Positions 24,923 through 32,320 of a stretch of DNA of 37,908 bases are shown here, one piece after another. Below the pieces are notes generated by a model. It did no database searches, had not been told where the DNA came from, and saw only the letters and a program-made list of their open reading frames with translations. The number at the start of each line of letters is the position of its first letter. The first letter of the stretch is position 1. The translations under genes and the position numbers were made by a program. Origin of the DNA: Allobosea sp. ASV33 (GTDB lineage Bacteria; Pseudomonadota; Alphaproteobacteria; Rhizobiales; Beijerinckiaceae); contig NZ_JAELTI010000051.1 in the NCBI RefSeq assembly GCF_016428755.1, positions 1 through 37,908 on the forward strand, given 5' to 3'.

Positions 24923-27004
24923 TCAGCTCTCGATGATGAGGTTGAGATAGGCATCGACCGTCGCGACCTGTCCCGGCAGGACGAGCGTGGTCGAATCCAT
25001 CTGGTCGATGATCGCGGGCCCGGCGACCTTGTGGCCGGGTCCGAGCTTTTCGCGGTCGTAGATAGGGCAATCGGTGAAGCCGCCGGTTTCCGGCAGCCAG
25101 ACCTCACGGCGGGCCGTGACGGCGGCCTCGACCGGGTCGGTCGCGGGCGGATAGGCCTTGAGATCAGCCTTGGGCACGAGACCGACAGCCTCGATGCGCA
25201 GCGTCGTAACCTGCACCGGCTCTTCGGGGGCGATATAGCCGTAGACCTGCTTGTGAATGCGCTCGAATTCCTCGCGCAGCTTGACGAGCGCCGCCGCATC
25301 GATCGGGCCTGCGGGACACGGCACGGTAAGTTCGTAGCCCTGACCGCCATAGCGCATGTCGATCGAACGGGTCAGCGAACGGCGCGCTTCGGGGATCGCT
25401 TCCTGGGTGAACCACTCCTGCCCGCGTTCTTCGAGACCGGCGAAACCGCTCTCCATTCCCGGCGCGCCCTCGGCGCTCAGCGGCAGGAGCCGGGTCAGCG
25501 AGAGATTGGTACGCAGATCGGTCAGCAGAAGGCCGAGCGCGCACATGATGCCCGGATATTTCGGGACGGCGAGGCGCGGGATTTCGAGTTCGCGGGCGAG
25601 CCGCGCGGCATGGATCGGACCGGCGCCGCCGAAGCCGAGCATGACGTAGTCGCGCGGATCATAGCCGCGCTCGACCGAGATCACGCGAATGGCCTTCGCC
25701 ATATTGGCGATGACCACGCTGATGATGCCTTGCGCCGTCTCCATGACACCGAGGCCGAGCTGGTCGGCGAGGCGCCCGATCGCCGCCTTGGCGCGCGCCT
25801 GGTCGATCTTCATGCGGCCGTTGAGCAAATGCGTCGGGTTCAGCACCTGCAGCACGACATTCGCGTCTGTGACGGTCGGCTCCTCGTTGCCGCGGCCGTA
25901 GCAGACCGGGCCGGGGTCGGCGGCGGCCGAGCGCGGGCCGACCTTGAGCAGGCCGCCGGCATCGATATGGGCGATAGAGCCGCCGCCGGCACCGACCGTG
26001 TGGATGTCGAGCATCGGCAGCTTCAGCGGATAGCCATGGACGACGGCGTCGTTCGACATCTGCGGCCGGCCGCGATCGATCAGCGAGACGTCGGTCGAGG
26101 TCCCGCCCATGTCGAAGGTGATGATGTTGTCGAAGCCGGAGAGACCACCGACCGACAGCGCGCCGATGACGCCGGCGGCCGGTCCGGAGAGCACCGTCCG
26201 GGCCGGAAAGTTCTGCGCAACCTCCGATGAGATGACGCCGCCATTCGACTGGGTGAGATGCGGATGGGCATCGATTCCGATCTCGGCAAGCCGCGGCTGC
26301 AGCTTCGAGAGATACGACTTCATGATCGGACCGAGATAGGCGTTCACGACCGTGGTCGAGAGCCGCTCGTATTCGCGGAACTCGGGCGCAACTTCGTGCG
26401 AGATCGAGACGAAGGCGCCCGGCATCTCCTCGGCGAGGATCTCCTTGACGCGCTTCTCGTGCGCCGGCTCGATGAAGGAGAACAGGAAGCAGACAGCGAC
26501 GGTGCTGATGTTCTGCTCCCTGAGCTTGCGGGCGGCCGCGCGGACCTCCTCCTCGTCGAGGGTGGTATGGATGCTCCCGTCGAAGCGCACGCGCTCGCTG
26601 ACCTCGAGGCGCTTGTCGCGCGCCACGAGGATGCGCGGCTTCTTTGTCTGGATGTCGTAGAGGGAATCGCGCTTCTGGCGGCGCAGTTCCAGAACGTCGC
26701 GAAAGCCCTTCGTTGTGATCAGACCCGTCTCGGCGCCGCGCCCGACGATCAGCGCGTTGGTCGCGACCGTCGTGCCATGGCCGAAATAGACCACGTCGAC
26801 CTTTTGCCCGGTTGCCTTGGCAACTTCTGCGACGCCCTGCTCGATGCCACCGGCGATGCCGAGCGAGGGGTCCTGCGGCGTGCTCGACACTTTCCAGACA
26901 TGGATTTCGCCATGCGTCTCGTCGAACATGCAGACATCGGTGAAAGTGCCGCCTGAATCGACGCCGACGCGCAGCTTCAGGGTGGTTTCGTCTTGAACGG
27001 TCAT
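24923..27004 (-). CDS. HyuA-type subunit 2, ATP-dependent hydantoinase/oxoprolinase family (693 aa)
   Basis: This is the ATP-binding partner of the HyuB 2 product. Motifs are VGVDSGGTFTDV (GGTFTD at 18-23), GHGTTVATNALI, FDMGGTSTDVSLI (phosphate-2), GAGGGSIAHID and GFGGAGPIHA (adenosine). It is full length. It follows the binding-protein gene by 94 bases containing a stem-loop. No strong ribosome binding site is seen before ATG 27004, although the start matches the family well. A and B subunits together would use ATP to phosphorylate an amide carbonyl and open a ring. Acetophenone carboxylase-type reactions also occur in this superfamily, so the reaction is not certain. Confidence 0.87.
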   Translation of the reverse strand: MTVQDETTLKLRVGVDSGGTFTDVCMFDETHGEIHVWKVSSTPQDPSLGIAGGIEQGVAEVAKATGQKVDVVYFGHGTTVATNALIVGRGAETGLITTKGFRDVLELRRQKRDSLYDIQTKKPRILVARDKRLEVSERVRFDGSIHTTLDEEEVRAAARKLREQNISTVAVCFLFSFIEPAHEKRVKEILAEEMPGAFVSISHEVAPEFREYERLSTTVVNAYLGPIMKSYLSKLQPRLAEIGIDAHPHLTQSNGGVISSEVAQNFPARTVLSGPAAGVIGALSVGGLSGFDNIITFDMGGTSTDVSLIDRGRPQMSNDAVVHGYPLKLPMLDIHTVGAGGGSIAHIDAGGLLKVGPRSAAADPGPVCYGRGNEEPTVTDANVVLQVLNPTHLLNGRMKIDQARAKAAIGRLADQLGLGVMETAQGIISVVIANMAKAIRVISVERGYDPRDYVMLGFGGAGPIHAARLARELEIPRLAVPKYPGIMCALGLLLTDLRTNLSLTRLLPLSAEGAPGMESGFAGLEERGQEWFTQEAIPEARRSLTRSIDMRYGGQGYELTVPCPAGPIDAAALVKLREEFERIHKQVYGYIAPEEPVQVTTLRIEAVGLVPKADLKAYPPATDPVEAAVTARREVWLPETGGFTDCPIYDREKLGPGHKVAGPAIIDQMDSTTLVLPGQVATVDAYLNLIIES

Positions 27005-27053
27005 GACGTGGTCGCGATCCGGTTGATCGGGGATTCAGGCAAGGCTGTCGCGC

Positions 27054-27076
27054 CGACGGGCTGCCGAAGCCCGTCG
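27054..27076 (-). promoter_or_regulatory. Stem-loop between family-5 binding protein and hyuA 2
   Basis: An eight-bp perfect stem (CGACGGGC / GCCCGTCG) with a seven-base loop lies 22 bases after the binding-protein stop. No T-run follows on the minus strand. As with the hairpin at 8850-8878, it may stabilise the binding-protein message or cause partial termination. Confidence 0.5.
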
Positions 27077-27098
27077 CTCTGGCCTTGTTGGTGGCTTG

Positions 27099-28607
27099 TC
27101 AGCGCGTCTTGATGTCGATCGCGCGGACCCAGTCGTCGCCGCGCGCCTGCCAGGCGATGCCCTTCGACTGGGCGTAGGTGATCGGCGTGAAGAACATGAA
27201 GATCGAGGGAGAGTCTTCGCACAGCTGCTTCGTGAGCTTGCGGTAGAGTTCGGTGCGCTTGGCCGCGTCATTGGTCGATCGCGCAGCCTTCGCGCCTTCG
27301 TTGAAGCTCGCATTGTCCCAATAGGATTGCGGGTTCTCCCTCTCCCAGAAGTTCAGGAGGCCGCCGGCATCGAGCGTCGGCCATCCCAGCCCGAAATAGG
27401 CGGAGTCCCCGAGGTTCTTGGCGACGATGTACTTGTTCATGAAGGCGCCGAATTCCATCTCGCGCAGCTTCACGGTGACGCCGATCTCGCCGAGCTGGGA
27501 AGCCACGACCTGGGCGATGTCGGAAGCCTGGATGTAGCGGCCCGTCGGCACCTCGAGGTCCATGGTCAGCTCGTTGGCGAAGCCGGCCTCGGCCAAAAGC
27601 TTTTTGGCCTGCGTGGGATCGTAGGGCGCCGGTTTCAGGTCGGGGTTGAAGCCGAAATAGACCGGCGAGAGCGGCTGGCAGGCGCTGACCTGGGCCAGGC
27701 CATCGAGCAGCCCGTCATTGATGGCCTTGCGGTCGATGCCGAGATTGAGCGCGCGCCAGAGCTTCGGGTTGTCCTTGAAAGGGGTCTTCAGGCCGTTGAG
27801 CTTGATGAACATGCCCCGCGTGCCGGCGACCGAGCCGGCTTCTGCCTTGCCGCCAGCCTTGATACGGGCGATCTCGGAGGTCGGGAAGGCGGTGATCAGG
27901 TCGACATCGCCGGCTTCCAGCGCCGCGATGCGCGAGGAATCCTCGGGGATGATCCGGAAGGTCACGTTGTCGAAGGCGGGCTTTTCGCCCCAGTAATCCT
28001 TACGTGCCTTCAACACGACGCGATCGCCGCTGGCGAAGCGCACCAGTTCGTAAGGTCCGCTGCCAAGCGCCGCGATCGAAGGATTGTTTTCCGCCGTCCA
28101 TTTCGGCGGCATCAGCAGGAACATCGACATCTGGTCGGGCAGGTCGGGATAGGCGCCCTTGGTGACGAACTCGACGACGGTCGGCGAGATGGCCTTGACC
28201 TCGCTGATGGCGGTGAACCAGGGCTTGTTGCGGGCGCCGGTCTTTGGATCAAGCACGCGCTCGACATTCCATTTCACCGCTTCCGCGTCGAGCTTCTCAC
28301 CGTTCGAGAAGGCCACGCCCTCGCGCAGCGTGAAGCGCCAGGCCGTGTCGCCGATTGCTTCCCACTTGGTGGCGAGTCCGGGCCGGAGCTTCAGGTCGGG
28401 GCCGCGGTCGACCAGCGGCGTGTAGATGTGCGCGGCGACGCTGAGGTCGGTGCCAACGGTCGTCGATTTGTCCGGGTCGAGTGTGTTGATGTTGCTCGAC
28501 AGTGCGATGGTCAGGTCACGCGCCGCGGCCGGCGTGAGGGCAGCGGTGGAACTGACCCCGAAAGCGAGGGCGGCTACGAACCTGCGGGCGAAGACCTTGC
28601 TGCGCAT
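27099..28607 (-). CDS. ABC periplasmic binding protein, family 5 (peptide/nickel type, 502 aa)
   Basis: This is the solute receptor of the Dpp-type importer. It has a signal peptide (MRSKVFARR..., cleavage near PAAA at about 29). Its mature start, RDLTIALSSNINTLDPDKS, is characteristic of SBP_bac_5, as are TPLVDRGPDLKLRPGLA and GSGPYELVRF. The size, about 500 residues, is normal for the family. AGGGGA precedes ATG 28607. It is the first gene of the operon (binding protein, hyuA, hyuB, two permeases) and is divergent from a GntR regulator and an opine dehydrogenase. Family-5 proteins bind peptides, opines, nickel complexes and glycosides, so the ligand cannot be assigned. Confidence 0.92.
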   Translation of the reverse strand: MRSKVFARRFVAALAFGVSSTAALTPAAARDLTIALSSNINTLDPDKSTTVGTDLSVAAHIYTPLVDRGPDLKLRPGLATKWEAIGDTAWRFTLREGVAFSNGEKLDAEAVKWNVERVLDPKTGARNKPWFTAISEVKAISPTVVEFVTKGAYPDLPDQMSMFLLMPPKWTAENNPSIAALGSGPYELVRFASGDRVVLKARKDYWGEKPAFDNVTFRIIPEDSSRIAALEAGDVDLITAFPTSEIARIKAGGKAEAGSVAGTRGMFIKLNGLKTPFKDNPKLWRALNLGIDRKAINDGLLDGLAQVSACQPLSPVYFGFNPDLKPAPYDPTQAKKLLAEAGFANELTMDLEVPTGRYIQASDIAQVVASQLGEIGVTVKLREMEFGAFMNKYIVAKNLGDSAYFGLGWPTLDAGGLLNFWERENPQSYWDNASFNEGAKAARSTNDAAKRTELYRKLTKQLCEDSPSIFMFFTPITYAQSKGIAWQARGDDWVRAIDIKTR

Positions 28608-28634
28608 GACAATCCCCTGTTCTTGACTTTGGCG

Positions 28635-28658
28635 CCAATCTTGAGTTCATGATTGGCA
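28635..28658. promoter_or_regulatory. Inverted repeat, candidate GntR operator
   Basis: GCCAATC (28635-28641) and GATTGGC (28652-28658) are perfect inverted copies with a ten-base spacer. The site lies 28 bases upstream of the binding-protein start codon and about 157 bases before the gntR start, suitable for controlling the importer/hyuAB operon. Binding by the adjacent GntR protein is inferred. Confidence 0.5.
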
Positions 28659-28814
28659 TCTGTCAATCGCCCGCCATAGGATGTTTTGCTTAATGAAGGT
28701 GCAAAGGCGCAGGACTTCATCTCCGGCCAGCCGGAGAGCCGGGCCGATGAATTGCGGTTCGGCGGCAAAGCGGGTGAAGATGGTTGCGAGCATGCAGGGA
28801 TTCGGCTGCGGGAC

Positions 28815-29510
28815 ATGGCGCTGATGACGTTGGATATTGGGCAGAGCGGCGGGACTGGCGCCGGCACGCGCAGCGCACGGACGGCCGGCGGCAGCGCGTC
28901 GCGCGCCCGGGAACTCGCCAAGCTGATCGAAAAGGACATCAGCACAGGGCGTCTGAGTGCCGGCTCCTGGTTGAAGCAGGTCGATCTCGAAGCGCAATAC
29001 GGCGCCTCGCGGCTCGATATCCGCCAGGCGCTGGACCGGCTCGAGGAGAAGGGTTTCGTCAAGCTGGAAGCCAATCGCGGCTACCGCGTCGAGACCTTCG
29101 ATAAGGAGCGCTTCCGCAATGTCGTGACGATCCGCGCGATCCTCGAAGTCGCGGCCGCGCAGGAGGTGCTGAAGCATATCGACGAGCCGGGGCTGGAGCG
29201 CTTACGGCAACGTGCCGACGGCTTTGCCGAGGCGGTCAATGCCGGAACCGTCGTCGCACAGGAGGAGGCGAACTACGCCTTCCACGCCGCGATGCTCGAA
29301 TTCTGCCCGAACCGCGATCTCGTCTCGATGATCTTCGACCTGCGCAGCCGCGTTCCCGTCACGCTGACACGCGAGAAGAACACGGCCGCGCTGCTCGCCA
29401 ATACCGTGCGCGAGCACTACGAGATCGTCGAACGCCTGCGTGAACGCGACAAGCCCGCGCTGGAAGCCATCGTCCATCGGCATGTGCTGGGTGGCCTCGA
29501 AATCGTCTGA
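28815..29510 (+). CDS. GntR-family regulator with FCD-type effector domain (231 aa)
   Basis: An N-terminal GntR winged helix (ELAKLIEKDISTGRLSAGSWL; recognition part QYGASRLDIRQALDRLEEKGFV) is followed by an all-helical FCD domain whose expected ligand-site residues are visible: NYAFHAAMLEF, REHYEIVERL and the final HRHV. Such regulators bind small carboxylates and control catabolic genes. It is divergent from the importer/hyuAB 2 operon and lies 21 bases before the opine dehydrogenase, so it probably controls both. The start is uncertain: ATG 28815 and ATG 28824 both fit, neither with a strong ribosome binding site. An in-frame extension upstream seems non-coding. Confidence 0.85.
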   Translation: MALMTLDIGQSGGTGAGTRSARTAGGSASRARELAKLIEKDISTGRLSAGSWLKQVDLEAQYGASRLDIRQALDRLEEKGFVKLEANRGYRVETFDKERFRNVVTIRAILEVAAAQEVLKHIDEPGLERLRQRADGFAEAVNAGTVVAQEEANYAFHAAMLEFCPNRDLVSMIFDLRSRVPVTLTREKNTAALLANTVREHYEIVERLRERDKPALEAIVHRHVLGGLEIV

Positions 29511-29531
29511 CATCTATCAAGGGGATCATCC

Positions 29532-30599
29532 ATGCGCGTCGCCATCGTCGGCTTCGGCGGGATCGGGCGCGGCTATGCTGCCTATCTGACCAAGCAGGGA
29601 CATGAACCCGTCATCTGGTCGCCCAGTGGCGCGGCGCTCGCCGACTTCGGCGGCGGTTTGCCACTGACCGTCACGGGCAAGCTCGAAACCGCCGTGCCGC
29701 TGCGCATCGCCCGTGATTGTGCGGAAGCCGTTTCCGGCGCCGAAGCGGTTATCATCACGGTGCAGGCGAACGGCTTCAGGACGGTGATCGACGCCATCGC
29801 CCCACATTTGGCGACGGGACAGACCGTCATCATCAGCGCCCACTGCTCCTTCGCGGCGCTTTATCTGCACCGCCTTTTGAAGGCGCGCGGCATCGACATT
29901 CCGATCGCGACCTGGGCGACGACAGCGTTGACCGCTCGCAAGAGCGGCCCGCGCAGCGTCCATGTCTCGGGCATCCGGACAAAGCTCGACGTCGCCACCT
30001 TGCCCATCCGCCACGCCCGAGCCGGGCTCGCACTATGCTGCGCCTTGTTCGGTGATCGCTTCGAGCCACGCGAGGATGTGTTGGCGATCATGCTCAGCAA
30101 CCTCAATCCTCCGGCCCATGTCGCCAATATGCTCGGCAACCTGACCCGCGCCGAACGCGGCGAGGACTGGCCCAATTACGGTTCGATCACTCAGGGGGTC
30201 GGGCGCATCGTGGATGCCATGGATGTCGAGCGCCTGGCGCTGGCCAAGGCCTTCGGCCTTTCGGTCCGCACCGTTCAGGACCACTATGTCCACTCATTCG
30301 GCGTATCGCCTGGGCCGGTCGGGGAGATGGCAGCGGCGGTCTCCAAGAACCGCCCGGAGCTTCTCGGTCCGAAGACGCTGGATACCCGTTTCATCACCGA
30401 GGACGTACCCTTCGGGTTGGTGCCGCTGGAAGCCTTGGGCCAAATGACCGGCGTGCCGCTCCGCCTGCACCAGGCCGGCATCGCGCTGTTCGACGCGATC
30501 TGCGACCGGAACTTCCGCGCCGAGAACGACTTGCTGCCGGCGCTTGATCTCGCCGGGATCTCCGCGGCGGACCTCCATAGAGAATTGCGAGGCGAGTGA
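29532..30599 (+). CDS. NAD/NADP octopine/nopaline (opine) dehydrogenase family protein (355 aa)
   Basis: Opine dehydrogenases join an amino acid to a 2-oxo acid by reductive amination, or split the opine in reverse. The N-terminal Rossmann motif is VGFGGIGRG (6-14). The C-terminal helical domain shows NLNPPAHVANM, where His197 matches the catalytic His of the family, and TEDVPFGLVPLEALG, containing the Asp that pairs with it. Length matches bacterial members of about 360 residues. It is co-directional with gntR, with AGGGGA just upstream of the ATG. With the divergent peptide-type importer and HyuAB it most probably acts in the catabolic direction, giving an amino acid and a keto acid. The substrate is unknown. 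Confidence 0.88.
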   Translation: MRVAIVGFGGIGRGYAAYLTKQGHEPVIWSPSGAALADFGGGLPLTVTGKLETAVPLRIARDCAEAVSGAEAVIITVQANGFRTVIDAIAPHLATGQTVIISAHCSFAALYLHRLLKARGIDIPIATWATTALTARKSGPRSVHVSGIRTKLDVATLPIRHARAGLALCCALFGDRFEPREDVLAIMLSNLNPPAHVANMLGNLTRAERGEDWPNYGSITQGVGRIVDAMDVERLALAKAFGLSVRTVQDHYVHSFGVSPGPVGEMAAAVSKNRPELLGPKTLDTRFITEDVPFGLVPLEALGQMTGVPLRLHQAGIALFDAICDRNFRAENDLLPALDLAGISAADLHRELRGE

Positions 30600-30734
30600 G
30601 TGAACCTTCAGGCCTGACAAGAGAAGGGGCAAGGTGTCGACGGTGCCGGCACCTGCAGACACAGCCTGATGATGCAGATCGTGAGGGAGCGACGGCCAAC
30701 GCCGAGGCACGATCAGATGCTTCTCTCAGAAAAT

Positions 30735-30757
30735 GGGCAATGTCCGCATTTTGGCAG
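30735..30757. repeat. Short dispersed intergenic repeat, copy 2
   Basis: The segment reads GGCAATGTCCGC, then ATTTT and GGCAG. It matches the copy at 22-43 at most positions. The shared core is CAATGTCCGC-(T-rich)-GGCAG. Like the first copy it is non-coding. Confidence 0.4.
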
Positions 30758-30813
30758 CCGTCCCACTTCCGCAAGGGGCGCTTCCTGCGGGTGCGAACCT
30801 GAGTAGATCCAGG

Positions 30814-30838
30814 TTGCCCCTCCGCAGGGGCAATTTCT
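30814..30838 (+). terminator. Intrinsic terminator-like hairpin
   Basis: An eight-bp stem TTGCCCCT / AGGGGCAA closes a four-base loop (CCGC) and is followed by TTTCT on the plus strand. It lies about 215 bases after the opine dehydrogenase stop. It is probably a terminator for that transcript; the short T-tract makes it only moderately convincing. Confidence 0.5.
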
Positions 30839-30903
30839 AAATCCGGTCTGCGTGACGCAAGTTCGATGCGTCGTGCAAGATCGACGGATCACCCGATGGG
30901 TTG

Positions 30904-32235
30904 TCAGGCGAGAGACCGCACGGCTCTCCTGATCGTGTCGAAGATGCGATCGATCTCGCTCTCCGAGATGATCAGTGGCGGGGACAGCACGAGCGCGTCG
31001 CCAGCCGTGCGCAACAAGACGCCGTTCTCGAAGCAGAAATTGCCTGCAGGCACGCTGCGGCTCATTGGCTCGTCCTTCGGAGCGATCTCGATCGCCGCCA
31101 GCAATCCGATATTGCGGATGTCGACGATATGGGGCTCTCCCTTCAGAGAATGAGCCTGCTCCTCCCAATAGACCGCCATTTTGGCAGCGCGAGCGAAGAT
31201 GTCCTGCTCCTCGTAGACATCGATCGAAGCAAGCGCCGCTGCGCAGGCGAGGGGATGGCCCGAATAGGTGTAGCCATGCATCAGCTCGATCGCGCTTTCA
31301 GGCCCGTTCATGAAGCCATCATAGACTTTGCGAGATGCAATCACGCCGCCCATGGGCACCGCGCCGTTGGTCATGCCCTTCGCGCAGGTGATCATGTCAG
31401 GCGTGACACCCAGTGCGGTCGATCCGAAGGCTGCTCCCAGGCGGCCGTAGCCTGTAATGACCTCGTCGAAAATCAGCAGGATGCCGTGCTTCTCCGTGAT
31501 GGCACGCAGTTTTTCGAGATAGCTCTTGGGCGGAGGCAGGACGCCGCCCGATCCTGTGACGGGCTCCACGATCACCGCGGCAATCGTTGACGCGTCGTAG
31601 ACCTGAACCATGGCTTCGAGTTCATCGGCGAGATGGGCTCCCCATTCCGGCTGCCCCTTCGAGAAAGCCTGTTCCTCCCGGTTGTAGGTGTGGCAAAGAT
31701 GGGCAACCCCCGGCAATAGCGGCCCGAAATCGCGCTTCTGCCTGCCGATGCCGCCGACCGCGAGCCCGCCAAAGCCCATCCCATGATAGCCTTTGGCACG
31801 ACCGATCAGCATGGTGCGATGGGCTTCGCCGCGAGCCCGGTGATAGGCGCGCGCGATCTTGAGCGCCGTGTCGACGGCTTCCGAGCCGGAGTTCGTGAAG
31901 AATACCCGGTCCATTCCGGGCGGAGTCAGCGTCGCTATGCGCTCGGCAGCCTTGAATGCGAGTGGATGGCTCATCTGAAATGACGAGACATAGTCGAGAT
32001 GGCCGGCCTGTTCGCGGATCGCCGCCGTGATGCGCTCTTGGCCATGGCCCGCGTTCACACACCAGAGCCCGGCCATCCCGTCCAGAATCTCGCGACCATC
32101 CGCTGCTGTGTAGTACATCCCCTTGCCGGCGACGAAGAGGCGCGGGTTGGTTTTGAAGCTACGGTTCGGCGTGAAGGGCAGCCAGTACGGATCGAGCCCT
32201 TCGCGGCTGGGATTCATCTGCGGAACGATCGTCAT
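30904..32235 (-). CDS. Class III aminotransferase, omega-amino acid:pyruvate type (443 aa)
   Basis: This PLP enzyme moves the amino group of beta-alanine or a similar omega-amino acid or amine to pyruvate. The cofactor Lys286 is in CAKGMTNGAVPMGG, Asp257 of IFDEVITGYGRLG binds the PLP ring nitrogen, NSGSEA (115-120) binds the phosphate, and KGYHGMGFGG precedes the active site. The N-terminal PYWLPFTPNRSFK and FQMSHPLAFK closely follow omega-amino acid:pyruvate aminotransferases. It lies downstream of a GntR gene with its own promoter, whose spacer holds a probable operator. With the divergent amidase it may handle the amine released from an amide. The exact substrate (beta-alanine, 4-aminobutyrate, taurine or a polyamine) is not determined. 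Confidence 0.92.
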   Translation of the reverse strand: MTIVPQMNPSREGLDPYWLPFTPNRSFKTNPRLFVAGKGMYYTAADGREILDGMAGLWCVNAGHGQERITAAIREQAGHLDYVSSFQMSHPLAFKAAERIATLTPPGMDRVFFTNSGSEAVDTALKIARAYHRARGEAHRTMLIGRAKGYHGMGFGGLAVGGIGRQKRDFGPLLPGVAHLCHTYNREEQAFSKGQPEWGAHLADELEAMVQVYDASTIAAVIVEPVTGSGGVLPPPKSYLEKLRAITEKHGILLIFDEVITGYGRLGAAFGSTALGVTPDMITCAKGMTNGAVPMGGVIASRKVYDGFMNGPESAIELMHGYTYSGHPLACAAALASIDVYEEQDIFARAAKMAVYWEEQAHSLKGEPHIVDIRNIGLLAAIEIAPKDEPMSRSVPAGNFCFENGVLLRTAGDALVLSPPLIISESEIDRIFDTIRRAVRSLA

Positions 32236-32286
32236 GACATTCTCCCAAGCCCTGCGCGCTGACGTTCGAGGTCAACGCGTTTTGGG

Positions 32287-32315
32287 ATTATGTCATCATA
32301 AAATACATTTCACAA
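32287..32315 (-). promoter_or_regulatory. Aminotransferase promoter with embedded operator motif
   Basis: On the minus strand TTGTGA (32315-32310), 17 bases and CATAAT (32292-32287) form a good sigma-70-type promoter for the aminotransferase. On the plus strand the spacer contains AAAATACAT (32300-32308), which recurs at 33256-33264 between gntR and the amidase gene. A repressor bound there would block RNA polymerase. Confidence 0.5.
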
Positions 32316-32320
32316 TTGGC

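Larger units (their letters stand above)
30600..30903. other. Convergent intergenic region
   Basis: No gene is seen between the opine dehydrogenase and the aminotransferase, which converge here. The region holds the second copy of the short dispersed repeat and a terminator-like hairpin, both listed separately. A 68-codon frame over the repeat is probably spurious. Confidence 0.55.

Noticed and set aside
23091..24950. Long open frame of 619 codons on the plus strand
   Set aside because: It is antisense to hyuB 2 and the dppB-like gene and has no family features.
27096..28652. Long open frame of 518 codons on the plus strand
   Set aside because: It is antisense to the family-5 binding protein, which has a signal peptide and family motifs.
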